Assembly: GCA_905479115.1 (NCBI GenBank)
Contig: CAJQLF010000026.1
Coordinates: 36,583 to 100,582, forward strand
Direction: 5' to 3'
Length of the DNA: 64,000 nt
Source: an uncultured Flavobacteriales bacterium
Lineage (GTDB): Bacteria; Bacteroidota; Bacteroidia; Flavobacteriales_D; Sanyastnellaceae
Shown: in pieces, positions 36,411-43,826 of the stretch
How the letters are laid out: each line of letters opens with the position of its first letter
How positions within the stretch are numbered: position 1 is the stretch's first letter
The notes under the pieces: generated by a model
What the model was told of the DNA's origin: nothing
The model's input: the letters and a program-made list of their open reading frames with translations, nothing else
The model's database searches: none
Program-made: the position numbers and the translations under genes

Positions 36411-37643
36411 TTACTGATGACGGTTGGCAAGAAGCAAGGGTGCTTCGCCATTGAAGGGATTGGGACGTCCAATTGTACGCGCTTCCATGCCGGCTGCGTT
36501 GACGATGCTGCGGTCGCCATACTGGTTGCGGATTCGATCTAAGGCGCGGTAGAGCTCGAGCCGTTCGTCAGCATCATCAAACAGGTCCATTTGGAAGCCT
36601 CCTTCGACGAGGTGACTGTATCGAACACCGATGAGTCGGACCTGGACCCGGCGATTGTAGAGTTGTTCGAAAAGGGACTTGATCTTGGGAATGAGTACGT
36701 GATCGGATGAGGTATAGGGAATACGGGCTTGGAGGGAGCGGGTATCAAAATCGGCGTACCGAATCTTGACGGAAACGCAAGCCGTAAGTTTGCGGCCGCG
36801 GCGCAATTGGTAAGCCAGGTTTTCCGTCATGGCGACGAGGATTCCCCGCAATTTTTCGACGTCCGTGGTGTCCTTGGCGAAGGTGCGTTCGGTGGAGATG
36901 GACTTGCGTTCGTTGAAGGCAATGACAGGACTCGGGTCAATACCGTGAGCTTTACGCCAAATGGAGGTGCCGTTTTGGCCGAGGACTTGCTCCATCAATT
37001 CAATGGGCATCTCTTGTACCGTTTGGATGCGTTTGACACCAAGGTTGCGCAGGGTTTGGTAGGTGCGTGTTCCGACTTGGGGGATTTTTCGAACAGAGAG
37101 GGGTGCGAGGAAAGAGCGCTCGGTTCCGTGCTCAATTTTGAGGGTGCCCGAAGGCTTGGCTTGGCCGGTGGCGACTTTGCTCACCGTTTTACTGGTACTC
37201 ATGCCAAATGAGATGGGCAACCCGGTCTTCTGGATGACGCGGTCTCTCAGTTCACGGGAAAATTGCCAACACCCAAAGAACCGATCCATGCCGCTGAGGT
37301 CGGCGTAGAATTCATCAATGGAGGTTTTTTCGCAGACCGGAACGGCTTCTTGGATGATTTCGGTTACGGCGCGTGATTGCTTCATGTAATTCATCGAGTT
37401 ACCTCTGATTACGAGGGCCTCTGGGCACATCAGTCGGGCTTGTCGCATGGGCATGCCGGAGTGGACCCCAAATGCCCGGGTCTCATAACTGCACGCGGCG
37501 ACAACACCCCGGTCCCCGGTCCCACCGATGAGGATGGGTTGATGCATGAGCCGGCTGTCCATGAGCCGCTCGACAGACACAAAAAAGGTATCGAGATCCA
37601 GGTGCAAAATCGCACGGGCAGATGGGGGCGGAGCGGCATTCAT
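36411..37643 (-). CDS. dinB: Y-family translesion DNA polymerase (DinB/Pol IV)
   Basis: A 410-residue Y-family polymerase with an intact active site: Asp16 and Asp18 in LHLDLDTFF (steric-gate Phe21) and Asp110-Glu111 in SIDEFYADL. A helix-hairpin-helix region (RKIPQVGTRTYQTLRNLGVK, 185-204) and little-finger domain follow. QMDLF at 351-355 is a consensus beta-clamp-binding motif. Unlike ImuB, which has lost catalysis in the classic ImuA-ImuB-DnaE2 cassette, this enzyme should polymerise. It is first in the dinB-SRAP-dnaE2 operon. A promoter (TTG 37686-37684, TATTTTAG 37660-37653) is covered by a 19-base inverted repeat shared with the S24 repressor gene, implying damage-induced control. Confidence 0.93.
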   Translation of the reverse strand: MNAAPPPSARAILHLDLDTFFVSVERLMDSRLMHQPILIGGTGDRGVVAACSYETRAFGVHSGMPMRQARLMCPEALVIRGNSMNYMKQSRAVTEIIQEAVPVCEKTSIDEFYADLSGMDRFFGCWQFSRELRDRVIQKTGLPISFGMSTSKTVSKVATGQAKPSGTLKIEHGTERSFLAPLSVRKIPQVGTRTYQTLRNLGVKRIQTVQEMPIELMEQVLGQNGTSIWRKAHGIDPSPVIAFNERKSISTERTFAKDTTDVEKLRGILVAMTENLAYQLRRGRKLTACVSVKIRYADFDTRSLQARIPYTSSDHVLIPKIKSLFEQLYNRRVQVRLIGVRYSHLVEGGFQMDLFDDADERLELYRALDRIRNQYGDRSIVNAAGMEARTIGRPNPFNGEAPLLLANRHQ

Positions 37644-37649
37644 TTGAAG

Positions 37650-37668
37650 TTGCTAAAATAATGAGCAA
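37650..37668. promoter_or_regulatory. Inverted-repeat operator upstream of dinB
   Basis: TTGCTAAAATAATGAGCAA is a 19-base inverted repeat (arms TTGCT/AGCAA) starting seven bases before the dinB start codon. It has the same arm sequence, arm spacing and total length as the repeat upstream of the S24 repressor gene at 39195-39213, and it covers the -7 promoter element of dinB. It is probably the repressor's binding site. Confidence 0.65.
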
Positions 37669-37686
37669 TTCTAAGAATAAACGCAA
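37653..37686 (-). promoter_or_regulatory. Promoter of the dinB-SRAP-dnaE2 operon
   Basis: On the minus strand TTG at 37686-37684, a 23-base spacer and TATTTTAG at 37660-37653 (one mismatch to TAnnTTTG) lie nine bases before the dinB ATG. The -7 element is wholly inside the inverted repeat 37650-37668, so bound repressor would block transcription. Confidence 0.5.
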
Positions 37687-37702
37687 GCAGGTTAAAATTA
37701 TT

Positions 37703-39130
37703 TTAGGGACAGTCGTTTCCAAAAGCTGAAAGCACAGCCAGTACGTCCTCAACGTTGCTCGCTCCGTCGCCCGTGACATCTCCGAGGCAGCCAACCAAGC
37801 ATCCAAAATCAGCCAGTAAGAGCAGCAAATCTTGAACTTCTATCCATCCATTCCCGCTCAAGTCCGCGAGGCAATAACACGCAGCCGGAGCTGTGAATGC
37901 ATCTGGAATGAAGGTGTTGCAAGTCGGTTCAGCAGGGAACAAAATATCCAAGTCTACCGATGATCCATTGGATGGAAGGCCGGTTAACACCAGGGTCTGT
38001 GGACTGGTGGTCAGCGAGAACAATTCGCCGTTGACGCTGATTAACCCTTCGTTGGGTGCGCCTTGGTAGGACAGCACGAGGGCCTGCGAATACGTATCGC
38101 TCTCAGAATTGCAGGGGCTTTGTTCACCGAGAACAACGTCCACGATTTCACATCCGCCAATCTCCCAACCGATGTCACTGAACATACCGAGCAACGCAGG
38201 ACCGGGGTCGTGGTTGGATTCCGCGGTATTGAGTCCGGGTGTCATCAAACTGTTGGGGGATCCCGCAGGGTACGTGGATTCGTTGAGGTGACTGTAGCTG
38301 GAGCCGACGGAATAGTTGGAAGGAGCATAAATGTGCGGCCGCCCACCGCCGACACCCTCTATACCGCCTGCCCCGTTCCAATAGATCGCATTGGAGGTGA
38401 GCGCTGTGCCGAGGGTTTGCGAGCCATTGGGAAGACTGAGCAATGCAACAGAATCTGCGGTCTCTGTAAAATAATCATAGGGATACGGGGTGTTTGCCGT
38501 GCCGATAAATCCAAACCCTTCCGTGTAATACGCGCTTCCGATGAATCCAATTCCGTGTGCGATTTCATGCAATGCTGCGGTGACAAAATCGTAGGCTCCT
38601 GCGGGTGTGTCGCCATCCGTTCCGAAGTACCAATTGGCGGTGCTACTAAATGAACAAGTCACATCCGATTGTTCAGATTGATCTTCCCCGGCCAGGGCGT
38701 TCGCCAAGGCGACGGCGTAGTAGGTGTCTGACAGCGGGGCGTTCGGGAAATTCTGTTGCAAGCTGGTCGGAGCGGCTTGGGCCAATGCACCCGACCCCAA
38801 TTCCTCCCATGTAGCATCGATGCGGATGGTGACGCTTGAGGAAATGATCACCGACCAAATGTCCACGGCGTGATTGAAGGCGATGATGGCATCACTTGGA
38901 AACCCATTGTAATTGACAATGATGCTGGCATCCCGGGGCGCATCGAGTGTAAACCAGGCCGGTGCGGGGATGTGGGAATTGGCATCCACCGGGATGGCCT
39001 CCAGCCCCTTGCCGCACGCTTGATGGGTGCACGGTCTCTGGGTTGAACCAAAATGCCGCTGTGCATGCACCGAACCTCCCGTCAAGAGGGCACATAACAG
39101 GCCGGTTTTAATAGAGTGCATCCAACGCAT
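37703..39130 (-). CDS. Secreted zinc metalloprotease-like protein with dockerin-like repeats
   Basis: About 475 residues with a signal peptide (MHSIKTGLLCALLTGGSVHAQ). The core (about 60-340) has the zincin motif HEIAHGIGF, with the two zinc histidines, the catalytic Glu and a third His, and MTPG near 300 as a possible Met-turn. The C-terminal 60 residues hold two EF-hand-like repeats (DLSGNGWIEVQDLLLLLADFG and DVTGDGASNVEDVLAVLSAFG), each with a Ca-binding DxxGxG loop, like dockerin type I modules. No T9SS sorting domain is visible. ATG at 39142 or 39121 are alternative starts. It lies between the dinB operon and the S24 repressor gene, facing away from the latter; any link to DNA repair is doubtful. 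Confidence 0.8.
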   Translation of the reverse strand: MRWMHSIKTGLLCALLTGGSVHAQRHFGSTQRPCTHQACGKGLEAIPVDANSHIPAPAWFTLDAPRDASIIVNYNGFPSDAIIAFNHAVDIWSVIISSSVTIRIDATWEELGSGALAQAAPTSLQQNFPNAPLSDTYYAVALANALAGEDQSEQSDVTCSFSSTANWYFGTDGDTPAGAYDFVTAALHEIAHGIGFIGSAYYTEGFGFIGTANTPYPYDYFTETADSVALLSLPNGSQTLGTALTSNAIYWNGAGGIEGVGGGRPHIYAPSNYSVGSSYSHLNESTYPAGSPNSLMTPGLNTAESNHDPGPALLGMFSDIGWEIGGCEIVDVVLGEQSPCNSESDTYSQALVLSYQGAPNEGLISVNGELFSLTTSPQTLVLTGLPSNGSSVDLDILFPAEPTCNTFIPDAFTAPAACYCLADLSGNGWIEVQDLLLLLADFGCLVGCLGDVTGDGASNVEDVLAVLSAFGNDCP

Positions 39131-39194
39131 AACAGAGGTCATTTGGGAAATACAAGATACTTCACTCACTTTGATTTTCCTCTTTCCCGTGGCA

Positions 39195-39213
39195 TTGCTA
39201 TTTTTGTTAGCAA
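39195..39213. promoter_or_regulatory. Inverted-repeat operator over the S24 repressor gene promoter
   Basis: TTGCTATTTTTGTTAGCAA is a perfect inverted repeat with six-base arms and a seven-base AT-rich centre, ending nine bases before the repressor ATG at 39223. It contains TATTTTTG (39199-39206), a perfect -7 element; a TTTG at 39170-39173 lies 25 bases upstream, slightly far for a -33 box. The matching repeat at 37650-37668 supports autoregulation plus control of the dinB operon. Confidence 0.7.
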
Positions 39214-39222
39214 ATCAATAGC

Positions 39223-40008
39223 ATGCCCGAACCGATTCCTCATTTTGCTCAACGCCTCAAAACGCTCCGGAAAGAGCGCGGATTGACGCAACAAGAACTC
39301 GCGGATCGAATGGGCCTCAAACGTGCAGCATTGGGTGCGTACGAGGAGGGGCGGGCTGAGCCGAGGCTCATCAACGTCGTTGCTTTGGCGGAGTTCTTTG
39401 GGGTGACCGTGGACGCTCTTTTAAAAGGAGAGCACAGCGATGAAGCGCGCACCCGGGGTCAGTCCATGCGTGTGCTATCGGTGATGGTTGATGCGGCTAC
39501 CGAGGAAGAGCGGGTAGCAGTGGTGCCTGTCAAGGCTGCTGCGGGCTACCTGTCGGGTTATGGAGATCCAGAATACGTTCAAGGGTTGCCAACGTTTGGA
39601 TTGCCGCTTCCTGAAGTAACGCCGAACCTGACGCATCGCCTGTTTCAAATCGAAGGCGAAAGCATGTTGCCCGTTCCCAGCGGAAGTTACATTTTGAGTA
39701 CGTTCGAAGAGGACTGGCACCGAATTGGGGGGATGCGCCCGTATGTTGTGTTGACACGGGAGCACGGAGTGGTCTTCAAGCGCATAGAAAACCGACTGGA
39801 TACAGAACACAAGGATTTTTGGCTGATCTCGGACAACCCCGATTTCCCGCCGTACTCTGTGAAAGCCAATGAAGTCGTTGAAGTTTGGCGCGCACGCGGC
39901 TACCTCGCGTTTGACTGGCCAACCCCCGCCTTTTCAGGAATGGAGAGGATCCAAGGAACATTGGATTCGCTCCGCGCAGAAATTCACGCACTCAAAGCGA
40001 CACGCTAA
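39223..40008 (+). CDS. HTH (XRE) / S24 peptidase-type self-cleaving repressor
   Basis: A 261-residue regulator with a Cro/C1-type helix-turn-helix (about 8-65, LTQQELADRMGLKRAALGAYE) and a C-terminal LexA/UmuD-like S24 domain. The latter has a cleavage-type Ala107-Gly108 bond (KAAAGYLSG), nucleophile Ser147 (IEGESMLP) and general-base Lys186 (VVFKRIEN). These are all the elements needed for RecA-stimulated autoproteolysis. Its own promoter and that of dinB-SRAP-dnaE2 carry the same inverted repeat, so it probably plays the LexA part here. A coiled-coil-like C-terminal tail (about 240-261) is unusual for LexA. XRE-S24 proteins can also be phage repressors, but no phage genes are nearby. Confidence 0.88.
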   Translation: MPEPIPHFAQRLKTLRKERGLTQQELADRMGLKRAALGAYEEGRAEPRLINVVALAEFFGVTVDALLKGEHSDEARTRGQSMRVLSVMVDAATEEERVAVVPVKAAAGYLSGYGDPEYVQGLPTFGLPLPEVTPNLTHRLFQIEGESMLPVPSGSYILSTFEEDWHRIGGMRPYVVLTREHGVVFKRIENRLDTEHKDFWLISDNPDFPPYSVKANEVVEVWRARGYLAFDWPTPAFSGMERIQGTLDSLRAEIHALKATR

Positions 40009-40032
40009 GCCAGATTTTTACAGGGAGGCTTA
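40006..40032. terminator. Possible bidirectional hairpin between convergent genes
   Basis: TAAGCC and GGCTTA, each containing a stop codon of one of the two convergent genes, form a six-pair stem around a 15-base loop with an ATTTTT stretch. The stem is short, so this is tentative. Confidence 0.25.
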
Positions 40033-40674
40033 CACGCCAATTGCGACGACTTCTTTGACGGCGTCGAGCTTGGACGTCAACAATTGTTCAATGCCGCCCT
40101 TGAGCGTCTGCATGCTGGATGGACAGCCACTGCATGCTCCTCGCATGTGGACAAAAACCTTGCCTTCCTTGAATGCCTTGAAGTCAATTGCGCCGCCGTC
40201 TTGCTCCACGGCTGGCCGAACGAATTCATCCAGAAGCTGTTTGATTTCGGCATCGTGCTCCGAAGGCGTCATGTCCTCTTCAGCAATAAAATCCACACCA
40301 GAATTTTCTGGAGTGGCTGCGGCCGGTTCATTGGGCTCCGCCAACTTTTCTTGGACGGCGAGGAAGGCCTCTGTGTCGACAGCTGTTTCATGTTCCATCA
40401 ACCATTCACGGATGTATTCACGGAGTTGCTGCACAATCATTTCCCACCCAAGCGATTCGTCTTTGCTCACCGATACAAACGCACCGCTGATGAAGACGGC
40501 TTGCACAAAGGGGAAGTTGAACAATTCCTCTGCCAAGGGGGAGCACCAAGAGGCTTCCTCTTTGGAACGAAATTCAGCTTGGAATTGCTCGGCAATCAAT
40601 GGGCGATCGGCGACGAATTTCATGACCGCCGGGTTGGGCGTCATTTCCGCATATACACTGGTAGGAATCGACAT
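40030..40674 (-). CDS. nfuA: NifU-family Fe-S cluster carrier (Nfu type)
   Basis: Carries and delivers [4Fe-4S] clusters. The 214-residue protein has an N-terminal Nfu scaffold domain (about 1-95, TPNPAVMKFVADRPL at 13-27), an acidic linker, and a C-terminal NifU-like domain with the cluster-binding GACSGCPSS (Cys-x2-Cys) near 182-190. The start at 40674 (MSIPTSVYAEM) fits the family; a longer frame to 40782 overlaps the neighbouring gene. A TACCTTTG element stands four bases before the ATG, implying a leaderless mRNA. It is divergent from the amidohydrolase pair. Confidence 0.93.
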   Translation of the reverse strand: MSIPTSVYAEMTPNPAVMKFVADRPLIAEQFQAEFRSKEEASWCSPLAEELFNFPFVQAVFISGAFVSVSKDESLGWEMIVQQLREYIREWLMEHETAVDTEAFLAVQEKLAEPNEPAAATPENSGVDFIAEEDMTPSEHDAEIKQLLDEFVRPAVEQDGGAIDFKAFKEGKVFVHMRGACSGCPSSMQTLKGGIEQLLTSKLDAVKEVVAIGV

Positions 40675-40678
40675 GGTG

Positions 40679-40686
40679 CAAAGGTA
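40679..40686 (-). promoter_or_regulatory. -7 promoter element of nfuA
   Basis: TACCTTTG on the minus strand (40686-40679) matches TAnnTTTG and lies four bases before the nfuA ATG, the same layout as for gpsA and the carboxylase gene. No good TTG is seen 17-23 bases upstream. Confidence 0.4.
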
Positions 40687-40736
40687 GTCGCCGTCTTGTA
40701 AATTGCCGATTCTAATTGACGACGAAAACCTCAGGG

Positions 40737-43700
40737 ATGATGAAATTTTTGCAAAGAATGGCCATGCTGTGGTGCGCAGCAACGATTGGAGCGCTTGCCC
40801 CAGCGACGTGCGGTGCCCAAGAGACTTTTCCGGTCAATGGCGTGGTGAATAAGCAATTGGTTAGAACGGCATTGGAGCATGCGACTGTCCATGTCAATGC
40901 GCAGCAAGTACTGGAAGATGCTACCGTGGTGATCTACCAGGGGCGCATTGAACAAGTCGGGTTGGCCTCGGAGCTTGTCTTTGCTGGACCGGTCGTGCGT
41001 CACGACATGCGGGGGCTTCATTTGTATCCAGCGTTTGTGGACCTCCATAGCGGGTATGCGATGCCGGAAGCCCAGCGCGCCGGCTGGGGCCGGGGTCCCC
41101 AAGACTTAAGCGATAAGAAGGGGGCGTATGGGTGGAACGAAGCCGTGCGTCCAGAGACGTCTGCTGCAGCTGTATTCGATCCAACGGATGCCGAAAAGGC
41201 TCGGAATGCCTATTTGGAGGGGGGATTTGGCGCAGTGGTTTGCCACGTAACGGACGGAATTGTTCGCGGCACAGGCGCTCTCGTTTCCTTTGCAGACGAC
41301 CCGAGACGCGCGTTGATTCGTCCGGGTGTTTCGTCGCATTTCAGCTTTCGCAAAGGCACGTCTTCACAAGACTACCCCCGATCCTTGATGGGATCAACGG
41401 CCCTGCTAAAGCAGACTTTCTACGATGCGAAATGGTATGCGGATGCGAGCCGGTTGAATGAGCGGCTGGAGACCAATTTATCGTTGGAGGCTTTGAATGC
41501 CCAACAAAACTTACCGGCGTTTTTTGAAGCAGGTGGTTGGGAAGACGCCTTGCGTGCGGATGCTGTTGCAACCGAAGTAGGGCAGGATTTTATTTTTGTC
41601 GCAGGCAACAACGCTTACCAGCGACTAGACGAACTGACGGCCATCAATGCCACCTTGGTGTTGTCGCTTGATTATCCGAAAGCTTATAATGTGAGCGATC
41701 CGTATACGTCGCGGTTCATTGGGTTGAATGAATTGAAGCATTGGGAGCTGGCTCCGGCCAATGCAGCACGGGTCCATGCGGCTCAGATTCCATTTGCGCT
41801 GACGTCGGATGGTTTGGGGAGTGCCAAGGAGATGCGCAGTGCAGTTTGGACGGCCATCCGCCACGGTTTGCCGGAATCTGCGGCACTGGCTGCATTGACC
41901 GAAGTTCCGGCTCGACTGATTGGCGCAGAAGATCGGGTAGGAAGCATTGCTCCGGGATTGGAAGCCAATCTCCTCGTCACCGACGGCCCGGTGTTTCATC
42001 CGGATGCTCAATTGCTCGAAAACTGGAACCAAGGCGTCCAGCATGTGTACGTTGACCGCGATGCGATGGATGTGAGAGGGACGTATGATTTGACCATGGG
42101 CGATGCCGTTTTGCAGATGGAAGTCGCGGGCGAATTGTCCAAGCCAAAAGCGCATATTTCCATTGATTCCACGGAATACAAGGTTTCTTTCAACCCCGAT
42201 GGACGCATGGTCAACCTGGGCTTTCAATTGGATACGCTCGGGATGGAAGGATGGTGGCGAATGGCTGGAAATGTGTGGATGGATAGCCGGATTTGGGAAG
42301 GCCGTGGCCAGCGTCAAGACGGCACGTGGTTCGAGTGGAGTGCCATTCGAAAGAGCGAACAAGAAGAAGAAGTCAACGAGTGGAATGCGCAGCCCGACTC
42401 GGTCAGCGGAGAGGTGATTTGGCCTTTTGTCGCTTACGGAAATGCCGAGCGCCCCCAGCAGCAAACGGTATGGTTTGAAGGTGCAACGGTATGGACATGC
42501 GATGAAACAGGCACCTTGGAAACGGCTGATGTGGTCCTTCACAAGGGCCAGATTTTAGCGGTCGGGCAAGGGTTGGATGAAGCCTCGGTCTTCGGCTCGA
42601 ATGTACCAGCATATGAGCGGATTGACGCTCGCGGCAAGCACTTGACACCGGGCATTATCGATGAGCACACGCACATTGCTGCTACCCGTGGAATCAATGA
42701 AGGCACCCAGGCGAGCAGCGCTGAAGTCAGCATTCAATCTTCCGTGAACAGCGAAGACGTCAACATTTACCGTCAACTTGCTGGCGGGGTCACGACGGCT
42801 CAAATTTTACATGGATCAGCCAATCCCATTGGCGGTCAAAGCGCCATCATCAAGTTCCGATGGGGTGCATCCCCGCAAGAGTTGTTGTTTGAAGGCGCCT
42901 CGCCATTCATCAAGTTTGCCCTTGGAGAGAATGTGAAGCAAAGCAATTGGGGCAATGATTACCGCTCGCGTTTTCCGCAGACGCGAATGGGCGTAGAGCA
43001 GGTATACTACGACCATTTTTACCGCGCCCGTGAATACGATCAAGCGTGGAAGGAGTACAATCAACAGATGCGAAACGCCAGCCGGCGCGCCCGTCGCAAC
43101 AACACCGTGCCCGCTGCCCCCAGAAAGGATTTGGAATTGGAAACCCTCGCTCAAATTTTGAATAAGGAACGGTTTGTGACTTGTCACAGCTACCGACAGG
43201 ATGAGATCAACATGCTCATGCACGTCGCCGATTCCATGGGTTTCACCATCAATACGTTCACTCACATCTTGGAAGGGTACAAGGTCGCCGACAAAATGGC
43301 CGCGCACGGCGCAGGGGGCTCCAGCTTCAGTGACTGGTGGGCCTATAAGTTTGAAGTGAAAGATGCCATCCCTTACAACGGGGCGGTTCTTCACGGACAG
43401 GGTATTGTAACGGCCTTTAACTCAGACGATGCAGAAATGGCACGACGCCTCAACCAAGAAGCCGCCAAGGCGGTCAAATACGGTGGAGTCTCAGAGGCAG
43501 AGGCGTTGAAATTTGTCACGATCAACCCGGCCAAATTGTTGCGCATCGATCACCGCGTCGGATCCATCACCGTTGGGAAGGATGCGGATGTCGTGCTTTG
43601 GGACGATCATCCACTGAGTATATATGCTCGGGCAGAACAGACCTACGTTGACGGAATCAAGTATTTTGACCTCGAAGCGGATGCAGCCAACCGAACGTGG

Positions 43701-43826
43701 ATGCAAGGTGAACGGGCCCGGCTGATCCAAGCCATGAAACAAGCAGCCAAGGGCGGTGGGCGTGCGCCAACCGAACGCGTTCGATCTCATTACCACTGTG
43801 ACACTTTAACTGACGAGAACCGATGA
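40737..43826 (+). CDS. Secreted tandem amidohydrolase-family protein
   Basis: About 1029 residues with a signal peptide (cut near CGAQ). It contains two amidohydrolase modules. The N-terminal one (about 30-450) is degenerate: the D-x-H-x-H metal site reads DLHSG (His104, Gly106). The C-terminal one (about 560-1010) has an intact PGIIDEHTH (His644, His646), later His residues (CHSY, FTHIL) and the metal Asp in NSDDAE, so it is probably a working metal-dependent hydrolase (imidazolonepropionase/dipeptidase-like). ATG 40737 is preferred over TTG 40716. It overlaps the next amidohydrolase gene by four bases. The substrate is unknown; periplasmic peptides or cyclic amides are plausible. Confidence 0.85.
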   Translation: MMKFLQRMAMLWCAATIGALAPATCGAQETFPVNGVVNKQLVRTALEHATVHVNAQQVLEDATVVIYQGRIEQVGLASELVFAGPVVRHDMRGLHLYPAFVDLHSGYAMPEAQRAGWGRGPQDLSDKKGAYGWNEAVRPETSAAAVFDPTDAEKARNAYLEGGFGAVVCHVTDGIVRGTGALVSFADDPRRALIRPGVSSHFSFRKGTSSQDYPRSLMGSTALLKQTFYDAKWYADASRLNERLETNLSLEALNAQQNLPAFFEAGGWEDALRADAVATEVGQDFIFVAGNNAYQRLDELTAINATLVLSLDYPKAYNVSDPYTSRFIGLNELKHWELAPANAARVHAAQIPFALTSDGLGSAKEMRSAVWTAIRHGLPESAALAALTEVPARLIGAEDRVGSIAPGLEANLLVTDGPVFHPDAQLLENWNQGVQHVYVDRDAMDVRGTYDLTMGDAVLQMEVAGELSKPKAHISIDSTEYKVSFNPDGRMVNLGFQLDTLGMEGWWRMAGNVWMDSRIWEGRGQRQDGTWFEWSAIRKSEQEEEVNEWNAQPDSVSGEVIWPFVAYGNAERPQQQTVWFEGATVWTCDETGTLETADVVLHKGQILAVGQGLDEASVFGSNVPAYERIDARGKHLTPGIIDEHTHIAATRGINEGTQASSAEVSIQSSVNSEDVNIYRQLAGGVTTAQILHGSANPIGGQSAIIKFRWGASPQELLFEGASPFIKFALGENVKQSNWGNDYRSRFPQTRMGVEQVYYDHFYRAREYDQAWKEYNQQMRNASRRARRNNTVPAAPRKDLELETLAQILNKERFVTCHSYRQDEINMLMHVADSMGFTINTFTHILEGYKVADKMAAHGAGGSSFSDWWAYKFEVKDAIPYNGAVLHGQGIVTAFNSDDAEMARRLNQEAAKAVKYGGVSEAEALKFVTINPAKLLRIDHRVGSITVGKDADVVLWDDHPLSIYARAEQTYVDGIKYFDLEADAANRTWMQGERARLIQAMKQAAKGGGRAPTERVRSHYHCDTLTDENR

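Noticed and set aside
37693..37705. TAAAATTATTTTA palindrome upstream of dinB
   Set aside because: Pure AT palindrome that includes the protease stop codon; no counterpart at the repressor gene, so probably chance.
39223..40008. S24 repressor as the remnant of a prophage
   Set aside because: No integrase, structural phage gene, attachment repeat or composition change is visible around it, and the shared operator ties it to chromosomal repair genes.
41625..42542. 305-codon minus-strand frame opposite the tandem amidohydrolase gene
   Set aside because: Fully contained antisense frame with atypical composition; the plus-strand protein has clear family motifs.
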